A DNA stretch of 64,000 nt from contig CANJHD010000004.1 of assembly GCA_947474065.1 (NCBI GenBank), positions 1 to 64,000 on the forward strand, read 5' to 3'. Below the pieces are notes generated by a model. The model made no database searches, was not told the DNA's origin, and saw only the letters and a list, made by a program, of their open reading frames with translations. The DNA comes from Planctomycetaceae bacterium. Its GTDB lineage: Bacteria; Planctomycetota; Phycisphaerae; Phycisphaerales; SM1A02. Of the stretch, positions 7,447-15,915 are shown piece after piece. Position 1 is the stretch's first letter, and each line of letters begins with the position of its first letter. The translations under genes were made by a program, and so were the position numbers.

Positions 7447-8700
7447 ATGACGAGCACTATCCGATCAGTCCGTGCGGAAACTGTCGCAACCGATAGCGGC
7501 TCCGAGACATTTGAAGATGCGGCAGTGCACGCACTCGAGCGCCTACGTGGCGCGGCCGCGTCATCGATCAAGTCCGCGGGTGCAAACGACCTCAACTCGC
7601 TGGCGCTCAGCCGCAAACTTGGAATTGACAAGAGCCTTTCGTGGCGCATGGTGCGATTCATCGAAGAGGTCAACGCCTTCAGTGCTAGCAAGCACCTTCC
7701 TGGAGATGCAGGCCTGCGCATCTTTGCACGCGCCATCCGTGCAAGCGGTGCCGCAGCGAGACAACTCGCAGAGTTTGACGCGGCAATTGAGGAACTCGAA
7801 GGCGTTGTAGCGAGGCATGCTGGCAATCGGGCTGCCTTCCGCGCGCTCTTGACACATTGCACCGAGCTGCCCCATGCTGACAACCGAGCAGTTGGCTTTC
7901 GACGCGGGGCGCATGAAGCGAATGCCGCGCTCTGGGGAATTCAAGCACACACGCGGCTCATGATGGCGTTCCTCACCGCTGGTGAAGGCGGCTCAGTTGA
8001 TGTTGCCCTCGTCAGCGGATTTCTTGGACTGCGCCGCAGCCGCCGTGACCTTTCATGGCCAGTGGCGCGTCGACGGATCCTCGGTCATGAAGGGCGCAGC
8101 CGCGATGGACTCGCCTTGCCGCTTGATCCTTCGGTGGCGATGGATGCCGCACCGATGCTGTCGGAGTATTCCACAATCCGCGGCGAAAGCCTGCGGCCCG
8201 TCGGAACCGACCACGGATTCTGGTACGAACTTCCCGAGGGCGATATTGGCCTTTCCGGCGCAGTGGATTGCGTGTTTGGCGAGCGGCTTCCTGGCGCGGG
8301 ACCTGCTCTTCGGGACGACGCTGTCGAAGACGCAGAGGTGATGCTCCGCGTCGACATCCCGGTCGAACACTTGCTGTTGGAAGTGTTCGTGGATCGCAAG
8401 ATTCCCGTCACTGGCAACGCACGGGTATCGCAGTTCAACCTACTCACAGGCGGTAGCGGCGAAAATTCGCCGGACCGTGAACGGGCACGTATGCCGATTG
8501 CAGATCAGGTGCAAGAGTTAGGAAATGACCCACGAACCTGGTCGACACCAGCCGCTCCGCGGCATTGGGAGATGGTGAATGACTGCATGCAGTGGATGTC
8601 GCGACAACCGGCGGACTTCCGCGTGTACCGCGTGAGTATGCAGTGGCCGTTGATACCAACTGCAATCGTCGTCACGACGCTGCTCGGCCACCGCCGTTAG
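7447..8700 (+). CDS. Conserved-looking protein of unknown function with possible N-terminal helix-turn-helix
   Basis: A 417-residue protein from ATG 7447; an in-frame ATG at 7402 gives 15 more residues. The region around residues 40-90, with LNSLALSRKLGIDKSLSWRM, looks like a helix-turn-helix (an ALSRKLGI helix, turn, then a second helix). The remainder is mixed alpha/beta with no signal peptide or membrane segment, and I do not recognise it. The layout is that of a cytoplasmic regulator with a C-terminal sensing domain, but this is a guess. The gene ends in a convergent arrangement with the ABC-2 permease, separated by a 9-bp tandem repeat. Confidence 0.6.
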   Translation: MTSTIRSVRAETVATDSGSETFEDAAVHALERLRGAAASSIKSAGANDLNSLALSRKLGIDKSLSWRMVRFIEEVNAFSASKHLPGDAGLRIFARAIRASGAAARQLAEFDAAIEELEGVVARHAGNRAAFRALLTHCTELPHADNRAVGFRRGAHEANAALWGIQAHTRLMMAFLTAGEGGSVDVALVSGFLGLRRSRRDLSWPVARRRILGHEGRSRDGLALPLDPSVAMDAAPMLSEYSTIRGESLRPVGTDHGFWYELPEGDIGLSGAVDCVFGERLPGAGPALRDDAVEDAEVMLRVDIPVEHLLLEVFVDRKIPVTGNARVSQFNLLTGGSGENSPDRERARMPIADQVQELGNDPRTWSTPAAPRHWEMVNDCMQWMSRQPADFRVYRVSMQWPLIPTAIVVTTLLGHRR

Positions 8701-8727
8701 CGCCGTCAACGTCGTCAACGCCGTCAA
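8701..8727. repeat. Three tandem 9-bp units between convergent genes
   Basis: Three units of the form CGCCGTCAA, the middle one CGTCGTCAA, follow the stop of the plus-strand gene. They run into the last codons of the permease. Confidence 0.7.
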
Positions 8728-9995
8728 ATTGACCGTCGAACCAACGCTGTGCCAACGGTCAGGCCGAACACGCCAATTGCGGCGAGCACCGCAAGCGGAA
8801 TCAACATTTCCGACATTCCCCAGCTGCGCCATGTCGCGCCTTCGGCCGCCATCACCGCCCACTTGAACGGGCTGAGGTTGCTCGCGATGCGGAGAAATGG
8901 GGGCATAAACACGATCGGCACGGTTCCCCCACCGATCATCGCGAGTACCAAGAGCACCGCACGACCCGCTCCTTGCGCCCCGCCCTGCGTGCGGAATCCA
9001 GCAGCCAGAAGCATCATGATTCCAGAGAATCCAAATGCAGTCACGAGCGTCACTGCAACCATCAACGGCCAGCTTGAGACTTCTACGCGGAACAAGAACA
9101 CGCCAAAGCAGATCAGCATCCACTCCGTCACAAGGCACGTCACGAAGCATGCAAGCGCCTTGCCCATAAGGATCTGATTCGGACTCATCGGTGAAACCAA
9201 CAGGCGAACTAGCGTGCCTCGTTGGCGTTCTTCGGCAATTCCAGAACCGAACGAAAGCACTGCGCCGAAGAGCGCCCATGCGATGCCCTGCATGAAGGAA
9301 ATTGCAAAGCTGTTGGCAGGCACACCAGGGCGCATGGAAAGTTCAGCAATCTCCACGGTCACCGGCTTCCAATCAGCGATCGACTGCGTCTTCGTAGTTG
9401 AAGATGAGTCCGCGCCCTTCGCAGACATCGTGCGCGCGCGCGACAGTGCCGTGCGAATAGCCAATCGATCCGTGAACGAGAGATCGGACGCCTTGAGAGA
9501 TTCCTCCATGCGGTCAAGAACCCGCGCAAATTGCGCTGGATCACCAATCGCCGCGAATACTGTCCGGAATGCGACCTCGTGAATCTTTCCGACAAGCATG
9601 GCCCCTTCGGCGCGCCGGGACGGATCAACTACCAATCCGAGTTTGGCGCCGCCGCCGGAGAACACTCCGTCGAGCCCTTCTGCATACGTAGAGGGAACGA
9701 CCAGCAGCGCTACCGCGTCCCCACGTCGAACTAACTGCTCACCAGCATCGCGCGAATCAATGACTGCGACCTTGAATCCACCATCTTCGTCGAGTGCCTT
9801 CATCAGCATGGCTGCTGCCGGCGATGCCTGCTCAACAAACGCGGCCACATGAAGCGGTTCGCTGGAAGTTCCACTGAAGACATAACCAAAAAACAGCGCG
9901 ATTGCCAATGGAAATACAAATGTAAAGAACGCCGCGGCGCGGTCTCGCAACAAGAGGCGCAGATCCTTCAGTGCTAGGAAAGCAACTGCACGCAT
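8724..9995 (-). CDS. ABC-2 type transporter permease
   Basis: A 423-residue inner-membrane permease. One N-terminal membrane helix (about 22-42, AAFFTFVFPLAIALFFGYVF) is followed by a large extracytoplasmic domain to about residue 225. Five C-terminal helices then include FMQGIAWALFGAVLSFGSGI and the cytoplasmic EERQRGTLVRLLVSPM loop typical of ABC-2 exporters such as NatB/YhaP. Its start overlaps the stop of the ATPase gene (TAATG at 9993-9997), so the two are translationally coupled and form one exporter. The cargo is unknown. Confidence 0.9.
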   Translation of the reverse strand: MRAVAFLALKDLRLLLRDRAAAFFTFVFPLAIALFFGYVFSGTSSEPLHVAAFVEQASPAAAMLMKALDEDGGFKVAVIDSRDAGEQLVRRGDAVALLVVPSTYAEGLDGVFSGGGAKLGLVVDPSRRAEGAMLVGKIHEVAFRTVFAAIGDPAQFARVLDRMEESLKASDLSFTDRLAIRTALSRARTMSAKGADSSSTTKTQSIADWKPVTVEIAELSMRPGVPANSFAISFMQGIAWALFGAVLSFGSGIAEERQRGTLVRLLVSPMSPNQILMGKALACFVTCLVTEWMLICFGVFLFRVEVSSWPLMVAVTLVTAFGFSGIMMLLAAGFRTQGGAQGAGRAVLLVLAMIGGGTVPIVFMPPFLRIASNLSPFKWAVMAAEGATWRSWGMSEMLIPLAVLAAIGVFGLTVGTALVRRSI

Positions 9996-10846
9996 TAGTC
10001 TCGGAGCCGCCTTCCGGTGAGCGTAAGAAACACCATTTCCAAGTCAGGTTGCTCGATGCGAACTGCTGTCGCGCCACCCTCTGCGAGGGCGCGCTCAATC
10101 TCACGCAGCGGCTCGCGGGTACGCACACAGTGCTGCCCAGCGACAGAATCAACCGTCACAACACTCTCGCCGCCGTGCGTGGCAACCAATTCCGGAACCG
10201 TCCCGATAGCAAGCACCCGGCCGCGATCCATGATGGCAACACGTGAACAGATGCGCTGTGCCTCTTCCATGTAATGCGTCGTGTAAATCACGGCGCGCCC
10301 CTCAGCAGCCAATCGGATCACCACGTCAAGAATTGCCGTGCGACTTTGCGGATCTACGCCCGCGGTCGGCTCATCAAGAAAGATTGCTGTTGGATTATGA
10401 ACAAGAGCGGCTGCGAGATTCAATCGGCGCTGCATACCGCCCGAGAATGTTCCAACACGATCGCGCGCGCGCGGTAGTAGTCCAACCATGTCAAGCAATT
10501 CATCTGCTCGATGGGGCGGGTTCGGCATACCGTGAACTCGCGCAAGGAAGATTAAATTCTCTCGCGCCGTGAGTTCGTCATACAGCGCAATTTGCTGTGG
10601 CGCCAGCCCAATGAGTGCGCGCGCACGCGCCGCGCGCGGGGAACCAGCATCACCGATATCGATCGACCCACTATCCGGTGCAATCTGTCCTGTGCACAGG
10701 GCAATCGCGGTGCTCTTGCCCGCGCCATTCGGCCCAAGCAGCCCGAAAATCTCGCCTGCATTCACCTCGAACGTGACACCATCGACCGCATGGATCGGAC
10801 CGAAAGACTTGCGGATGTCACGTGCGCAGATCACAAGGATTACCAA
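9995..10846 (-). CDS. ABC transporter ATP-binding protein
   Basis: A 283-residue ATPase. Walker A is GPNGAGKS at 38-45, the signature is FSGGMQRRLNLAAAL, Walker B is AIFLDEPTAGVDPQ, and the H-loop lies in VIYTTHYMEEA. A C-terminal extension of about 60 residues follows the nucleotide-binding domain, as in ABC-2 drug/polysaccharide/Na+ exporters. The start is TTG 10846 or GTG 10834; neither has a strong ribosome site. It lies 19 bp after the DapA-family gene on the same strand, so all four minus-strand genes from 12786 to 8724 may be one transcript. Confidence 0.9.
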   Translation of the reverse strand: MVILVICARDIRKSFGPIHAVDGVTFEVNAGEIFGLLGPNGAGKSTAIALCTGQIAPDSGSIDIGDAGSPRAARARALIGLAPQQIALYDELTARENLIFLARVHGMPNPPHRADELLDMVGLLPRARDRVGTFSGGMQRRLNLAAALVHNPTAIFLDEPTAGVDPQSRTAILDVVIRLAAEGRAVIYTTHYMEEAQRICSRVAIMDRGRVLAIGTVPELVATHGGESVVTVDSVAGQHCVRTREPLREIERALAEGGATAVRIEQPDLEMVFLTLTGRRLRD

Positions 10847-10865
10847 TCTACGCGCGGCAGTGCCG

Positions 10866-11804
10866 TCAGCGTGCGATGGCCGGACGAATCTTCATCGAGA
10901 CATCAATAATGCTCAAGGCGCGATCACGCAATGGCTGAGCAACTGGCAAGCGTGGCAGGCGCATTCGCTCATTGCCCCAACCCGCGCGCGCCTGGGCCAA
11001 TTTCACCAAATGCACGAATTGCGGTCCGGCATCAAGGCGCAAGAGCGGCAAGAACCAGCGATAAAGTTCCTCGGCCTCATCATGACGACCGTCGCGCGCG
11101 AGTTCAAAGAGGCGCACGCTTTCTGCTGGGAATCCATTCACTAGCCCTGCGATCCACCCTTCCGCGCCCGCGGCTACGCCCTCAAGCACCATGTCATCGA
11201 TACCAATATAGACAGCGAGTCGATCCCCCAAGCGCGCACGGATCGCGGTCATGCGCCGTATGTCGCCGCTTGATTCTTTGACCGCGTGCAGATTCGGAAA
11301 GTCATTGGCGATCTCCTCAAGTTGCTCAGGAAGTACATCAGTTCCGTACGCTGGAGGATTGTTGTAGAGCATGCAGCCGAGCGGCGTTGCTTCGAACACC
11401 CGTGCGAAGTGGGTGCGCGTCTCTCGCCAATCGCCCACATATGCATACGGCGGAAGCACCATCAATCCGCGACATCCGCACTCCTGAGCAGCGCGCGCAA
11501 TCTCCACCGCCTCACGCGTTCCGCATGCGCCCACCGCAGCCACCACTGGCAACGCATCGCCAAGCACTTCAACCGCGCGCGTCCACAGCGAACGTTTTTC
11601 ATCAAGAGTGAGCAGTCCACCCTCGCCGAGTGAGCCGGGTGTAACAAATGCATTGCACCCATGACCTGCCATCCACGCAATGTGGCGACCAAAGAGTTCA
11701 ATGTCGATCGAATCGTCTGCCTTCAATGGCGTGGTGATCGCAGGAAACACGCCGTTCCAATCAGAACGCTGCATGGGAGTTGATGGTGTGTGCATGGATG
11801 TCAT
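10866..11804 (-). CDS. DapA-family lyase, probable 1-pyrroline-4-hydroxy-2-carboxylate deaminase
   Basis: A 312-residue TIM-barrel aldolase of the dihydrodipicolinate synthase / N-acetylneuraminate lyase family, started at ATG 11804, just after the epimerase stop. The Schiff-base lysine is K176 in HAVKESSGD and the catalytic tyrosine is Y147 in YNNPPAYG. The usual GTTGE loop reads TPGSLGEGG, which argues against true dihydrodipicolinate synthase. In known bacterial trans-4-hydroxy-L-proline catabolism, a DapA-family deaminase acts after the 2-epimerase and D-hydroxyproline dehydrogenase to give alpha-ketoglutarate semialdehyde. The position 16 bp after an epimerase gene supports that role. 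The dehydrogenase and semialdehyde dehydrogenase are not in the window. Confidence 0.8.
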   Translation of the reverse strand: MTSMHTPSTPMQRSDWNGVFPAITTPLKADDSIDIELFGRHIAWMAGHGCNAFVTPGSLGEGGLLTLDEKRSLWTRAVEVLGDALPVVAAVGACGTREAVEIARAAQECGCRGLMVLPPYAYVGDWRETRTHFARVFEATPLGCMLYNNPPAYGTDVLPEQLEEIANDFPNLHAVKESSGDIRRMTAIRARLGDRLAVYIGIDDMVLEGVAAGAEGWIAGLVNGFPAESVRLFELARDGRHDEAEELYRWFLPLLRLDAGPQFVHLVKLAQARAGWGNERMRLPRLPVAQPLRDRALSIIDVSMKIRPAIAR

Positions 11805-11820
11805 GGTGCAATTTCTGCAG

Positions 11821-12786
11821 TCAACGAACGGTGGATGGAACAATGCCGTGGCGATACGGATCCGTCGGATCAAGTAATAGCGTTCCTTGCGCGGTGATCC
11901 AAGCGCGGCCGCGAATGGTGGGCATTACTCCGCCCTCAGGCGAAGGTGCGTACCACGCATCAAACACGCTGCCGATCAAGGATTCCTGGCGCCAGATATC
12001 CCCCGGCGCAAGCGTTCCGTGCGCTGCAAGACACGCAAGTTTGGCGCTCGTGCCAGTGCCGCACGGAGAGCGGTCATACGCGCCACCGGGGCAGTACACG
12101 AAACTACGTCCATGATTACGCGGGTCGCGCGGCGGCCCAATGAGTTCAACATGATCGACGGGATATGAATTGACCGTGCTGAGGCCATCGCGTGCAAGCG
12201 CGCGGTGTATCGAACACGCTAATTGATTCAGCGCTTGCAGATTGCCAAGTTCAATTGCCTCGCCGTGATCTTCGCAGATGAAGAAACCATTACCACCCCA
12301 CGCGATGTCGCCGTGCACAGTGCGCCCTTCGTCAAGGCGGAGCGTCACATCGGCGCGATGCACGAACGACCGGACATTGGCAACCTCAATGCCGATTGAC
12401 TCGCCTGAATGTTGCGCAACCACCACACCAACTGGCGTTTCGATCCGGACTGGTCCCGGCGCAAGGCGACCAAGGTGCGCGAGCGTTCGCACGAGGCCGA
12501 TCGTCCCGTGACCACACATGCCAAGCACTCCAGCGCTGTTGAAATAGATCACGCCGGTGGTGCATGTTGGATCGGCACTGGGAACCAACAGTGCACCAAC
12601 TAGCACCTCGTTACCGCGCGGCTCGCACACCACTGCCGATCGAAACCAGTCATGCCGGGCAGCCAAATCTTCAGCCATCTCGCGAACGGTGCGCCCAGCC
12701 AGCAGTGGTGCGCCAGCGATCACTACACGCGTTGGCTCACCTTCGGTGTGGCTGTCGACAATGGAAATAGTTGCAGGCTCGCCCAT
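11821..12786 (-). CDS. Proline racemase family, probable 4-hydroxyproline 2-epimerase
   Basis: A 321-residue cytosolic PLP-independent epimerase. Both catalytic cysteines are present: C91 in MCGHGT and C242 in SPCGTGTSA. The second Cys excludes trans-3-hydroxyproline dehydratase, which has Thr there. Other family marks are SHTEGEPTRVV near the N-terminus and NSYPVDHVELIGPP. The choice of hydroxyproline over proline rests on the adjacent DapA-family gene, which pairs with HypE in known hydroxyproline clusters. ATG 12786 is chosen; an upstream in-frame codon at 12834 would overlap the divergent promoter region. It is transcribed divergently from the TIM-barrel gene, with 50 bp between starts. 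Confidence 0.86.
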   Translation of the reverse strand: MGEPATISIVDSHTEGEPTRVVIAGAPLLAGRTVREMAEDLAARHDWFRSAVVCEPRGNEVLVGALLVPSADPTCTTGVIYFNSAGVLGMCGHGTIGLVRTLAHLGRLAPGPVRIETPVGVVVAQHSGESIGIEVANVRSFVHRADVTLRLDEGRTVHGDIAWGGNGFFICEDHGEAIELGNLQALNQLACSIHRALARDGLSTVNSYPVDHVELIGPPRDPRNHGRSFVYCPGGAYDRSPCGTGTSAKLACLAAHGTLAPGDIWRQESLIGSVFDAWYAPSPEGGVMPTIRGRAWITAQGTLLLDPTDPYRHGIVPSTVR

Positions 12787-12836
12787 GGGCGCAGGATAGG
12801 CAACCGCGCGTGCTGCGCCCGGTAGGCTCTGCATCT

Positions 12837-13730
12837 ATGGATCGCCGATCATTCGTACATGCCGGGCTCGCCGCCTCCACCGCCGCCGCACTCGGCGGAG
12901 TCAGTCGGGGCGCAGCCCCTCGAGCACCCCTGTCGGAGGCCGCCCTGCCAGCGCAAGAGCCGATATCTACACACAAAGGCCGACTTCGGCAGAGCGTGTG
13001 CGCATGGTGCTTTCCCGGAATGAGCCTCGACGAACTATGCGAACTCGCCAAGAGCGTTGGCATTGGGTCAGTTGAGCTTCTTGACGAAAGTCAACTGCGC
13101 GTTCCAGCCGCGCATGGCATCACCTGTGCTGTGGCCAACGGACCGGGCGGCATCACCAAGGGCTGGAATCGCCTTGCGAATCACGATGAGCTGGTCAGCA
13201 AGAGCGAGGCGCTCCTCCCCAAGATTGCTGCCGCTGGCATTCCACAAATGATCGTATTTAGTGGCAACCGCGCAGGGATGCCCGATGCCGAGGGTGTGAA
13301 GAACTGCGCTATCGGGCTGCGCCGCATCACGCCGCTTGCTGATAAGTGCGGAGTAACCGTGATCATGGAACTTCTCAACTCCAAGGTGGATCACGGCGAT
13401 TACATGTGCGACCGTACCGCGTGGGGCGTGGAGCTCTGCAAGGCGGTCGGAAGCGACCGATTTAAGCTGCTCTATGACATTTATCACATGCAGGTGATGG
13501 AGGGCGATGTCATTCGCACCATCCGCGACAATCACCAGTACATAGCGCACTACCACGCCGCCGGGAATCCCGGTCGAAGCAACCTTGATGACACCCAAGA
13601 ACTCAACTACAAGGGCATCTGCGAGGCCATCGTCGCAACCGGTTTCAAGGGCTGGTTAGCACAAGAATTCATGCCTCGTGGCGATGCCCGAACGGCCCTT
13701 GCGGCAGCAGTTCGCATCTGCGATGTCTGA
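12837..13730 (+). CDS. Hydroxypyruvate isomerase-like TIM-barrel protein with Tat signal
   Basis: A 297-residue protein. Residues 1-24 are a twin-arginine-type signal (DRRSFVHAGLAASTAAALGG), so it is likely exported folded. The rest is a xylose-isomerase-like TIM barrel of the hydroxypyruvate isomerase (Hyi) group: QSVCAWCFPGMSLDEL near the start, a MELLNSK strand, LLYDIYHMQVMEGD, AHYHAAGNPGR and QEFMPRGD, which supply the metal-binding acids and histidines. The start is set by the Tat motif and ATG 12837. Tat-exported members of this group are common in planctomycetes. The substrate is unknown, probably a sugar or hydroxyacid. Confidence 0.85.
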   Translation: MDRRSFVHAGLAASTAAALGGVSRGAAPRAPLSEAALPAQEPISTHKGRLRQSVCAWCFPGMSLDELCELAKSVGIGSVELLDESQLRVPAAHGITCAVANGPGGITKGWNRLANHDELVSKSEALLPKIAAAGIPQMIVFSGNRAGMPDAEGVKNCAIGLRRITPLADKCGVTVIMELLNSKVDHGDYMCDRTAWGVELCKAVGSDRFKLLYDIYHMQVMEGDVIRTIRDNHQYIAHYHAAGNPGRSNLDDTQELNYKGICEAIVATGFKGWLAQEFMPRGDARTALAAAVRICDV

Positions 13731-13779
13731 ACCCCGGTATCCTTGCGCGCTTCGCACCCCCAGTACAAAGCACACACCG

Positions 13780-14133
13780 ATGTCCAACCCAGATTCCACC
13801 GGATACAACGAAGCAGACCGCCAGTTCCACGAGAAGGACCAGCAAATTTTGCAGTCCATGCGCGCAGGGCTTGACGCCCGCCGCACTGCAGCGCAAGCAA
13901 GTGCACAGAAGGCCGCGCACTGGATGTGCTGCCCCAAGTGCGGCAGCAAGATGAAAGAAGTGCCACTCGGCGGCGTCATTGTTGATCAATGCACAAGCTG
14001 CGGCGGTGTGTACTTCGACGCTGGTGAATTCCAAGCAATGGCGAAGCACCAACGCACTACATCACCGATGCTCGAGAAGCTCTTCTCATGGATGCCATCG
14101 TGGGGCGTCGGTGCAGATTCACGCGCATCCTGA
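13780..14133 (+). CDS. TFIIB-type zinc-ribbon protein
   Basis: A 117-residue cytosolic protein from ATG 13780. The N-terminal 50 residues are charged and helical. A zinc ribbon follows with CPKCGSKM and CTSCGGVYFDAGEF, the zf-TFIIB pattern common in small bacterial proteins. The tail is short. It follows the isomerase gene by 49 bp. The molecular role of this family is not established. Confidence 0.78.
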   Translation: MSNPDSTGYNEADRQFHEKDQQILQSMRAGLDARRTAAQASAQKAAHWMCCPKCGSKMKEVPLGGVIVDQCTSCGGVYFDAGEFQAMAKHQRTTSPMLEKLFSWMPSWGVGADSRAS

Positions 14134-14153
14134 ATGACACTGAGTAACTCACC

Positions 14154-15833
14154 CTGAGTGAACTTCCACCGACTTCCTGGCACACCATCGCACTGCTGCT
14201 TGGCGGCGTTGGGCTGTTCCTCTTAGGAATGACGCTGCTTACCGAAGGATTGAAGGCGCTGGAGGGCCCTTCAATTCGTCGCTCACTGCACAGCGTTACT
14301 GCGCGACCGGCGCGTGCATTCGGCGCAGGGTTGGTCATGACCGTCGCCACGCAGGCTTCGAGCGCCACGGTGCTTGCAACCATTGGCTTCATCACATCGG
14401 GAATGATGACCATTGCGGCGGCGATCCCGCTGATTGCTGGGGCAACCGTTGGAACATCAAGCACCACTTGGCTCGTTGCAACGCTCGGCCTGAGTGCCAG
14501 TATCTCTGCGGTTCTGATGCCGCTCCTTGCTCTTGGCGCGGTGCTACGAACCCTCGGTCGCGGGCGCTGGAAACACGTCGGCACCGCCATCGCTGGAATT
14601 ACCGTTCTGCTGTTGGCAATCACATTCATTCGCGACAATGTCTCGCAGGCTGCAGCGTCCATTGATCTCTCTGGGCACGACGGCGCCACGGTGCTTGGTC
14701 GCCTCGCTCTGGTAGCGATTGGAGCGCTCCTCGGCCTTGCAATGCAGTCCAGTGCAGCGCCGATCGCGCTGGCGCTGGTTGCCCTTCATAGCGGCGCCCT
14801 GGGTTGGAACGAGGCTGCCAGCGTGACGATCGGTGCCACCATCGGAACAACGAGCACCGGCATTCTCGCCACGCTCGGAACGCGCGCCTCCGCCCGGCGC
14901 ATTGCAGCGGCGTGGTCGATCTGCGCCTTCGTGCAAGCAGCGATTGCGCTCCTCTTGTTCTCGCCGCTGCGTTATGCGGCGACTGCCATTGGAGCAACTA
15001 TCACCACCGGAACTGGTGCCGAGCCGGGCGCCATTGGACTCGCCGCGTTCCACACTGGCTTCACCGCGCTCGGCGCAATTCCCTTGCTGATCGGCGCCGA
15101 ACCACTTGCGCGACTACTTGCGCGATGGATCCCGGATCGGAGTGATGTTCCACCGATCGTGGAGTTCGACCGCTCCGCTCTTGATGTCCCGGGCGTTGCC
15201 GCCGCGATGGCGCGACGTGGACTCACCGAATCAGGACTCGCCGTCACCAGCATGGCGCTGGTGATGTTGCGAGGCGGCGGAATTGAAAGCATTGATGATC
15301 GAATCGTTAATGCATCTGCAAGCCTTGACGCAACCCGCCGTTTCATCGGCGAGATTCAAGTACCTGAAGGCGATGACGCCACCGTTGAGATGCAGCGCGG
15401 CACAGTAGGCGCGCTCGATCACCTCACGCGGATGGTGGGCGACGTGAGAAACTTACTCCCCGCAGCCCGCAACATGACGCTCTTACCACCAACCGTGCGC
15501 GAGTACATCAGCGACGCACAAGCTGCTATCGAAATCTTCGATACCTGGCTTCGGAACCCTGATTCGACACCGCCGCTCGCTGAACTAAAGCGCATCTCTT
15601 CCTCGCTTGGAGCGCGGCGAAAGCAGGAGCGCAGCGAAACATTGAACCGAACTGCGGCTGGCGGCACTACGCCCGACACAGCGATTGCTGAACTTGACGC
15701 GCTGCGCTACGCGGATCGAATGGTTCATCACGCGGCGAAGGCTGCGAGCTACCTGACCGTACGTGTCAATGGCGCCGCGCGCGCGACGCCCGCAGACAGT
15801 GCGAGCAGTGACATTGCCGAAGAGCCGTCCTAA
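14154..15833 (+). CDS. Na/Pi cotransporter (NptA/PhoU-tail) family protein
   Basis: A membrane protein of 534 residues from ATG 14229, or 559 if it starts at CTG 14154. The N-terminal half has two Na/Pi-cotransport repeats, with QASSATVLATIGF and QSSAAPIALALVAL as the QSSAT-type motifs, and about eight hydrophobic segments. Residues from about 330 are a helical PhoU-like cytosolic tail. Conserved family sequence (LLLGGVGLFLLG) lies in frame upstream of ATG 14229, back to a stop at 14145. No ATG, GTG or TTG occurs in that stretch, so a CTG start at 14154 is likely. The family carries phosphate or other anions with Na+; the ion is not settled here. Confidence 0.86.
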   Translation: MSELPPTSWHTIALLLGGVGLFLLGMTLLTEGLKALEGPSIRRSLHSVTARPARAFGAGLVMTVATQASSATVLATIGFITSGMMTIAAAIPLIAGATVGTSSTTWLVATLGLSASISAVLMPLLALGAVLRTLGRGRWKHVGTAIAGITVLLLAITFIRDNVSQAAASIDLSGHDGATVLGRLALVAIGALLGLAMQSSAAPIALALVALHSGALGWNEAASVTIGATIGTTSTGILATLGTRASARRIAAAWSICAFVQAAIALLLFSPLRYAATAIGATITTGTGAEPGAIGLAAFHTGFTALGAIPLLIGAEPLARLLARWIPDRSDVPPIVEFDRSALDVPGVAAAMARRGLTESGLAVTSMALVMLRGGGIESIDDRIVNASASLDATRRFIGEIQVPEGDDATVEMQRGTVGALDHLTRMVGDVRNLLPAARNMTLLPPTVREYISDAQAAIEIFDTWLRNPDSTPPLAELKRISSSLGARRKQERSETLNRTAAGGTTPDTAIAELDALRYADRMVHHAAKAASYLTVRVNGAARATPADSASSDIAEEPS

Positions 15834-15851
15834 GCGACTGGTCTACTGAGA

Positions 15852-15893
15852 ATCGAAAAACACATCAGCCCGCCGAATTGTGGCGGGCTGATG
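15852..15893 (-). terminator. Rho-independent terminator for the lipoprotein gene
   Basis: A perfect 12-bp stem (15863-15874 with 15882-15893, starting CATCAGCCCGCC) with a 7-base loop. On the minus strand it is followed by a T-rich run at 15852-15860. It lies 23 bp after the stop at 15916 and may also stop the convergent plus-strand transcript. Confidence 0.85.
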
Positions 15894-15915
15894 GAAGTGT
15901 TCAACAGAATGCGGC

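Noticed and set aside
10866-11804. Lysine-pathway dihydrodipicolinate synthase
   Set aside because: The GTTGE loop is replaced by TPGSLGEG, and the gene is paired with an epimerase, not lysine genes.
11821-12786. trans-3-hydroxyproline dehydratase
   Set aside because: The second catalytic residue is Cys (C242), as in racemases and epimerases, not Thr.
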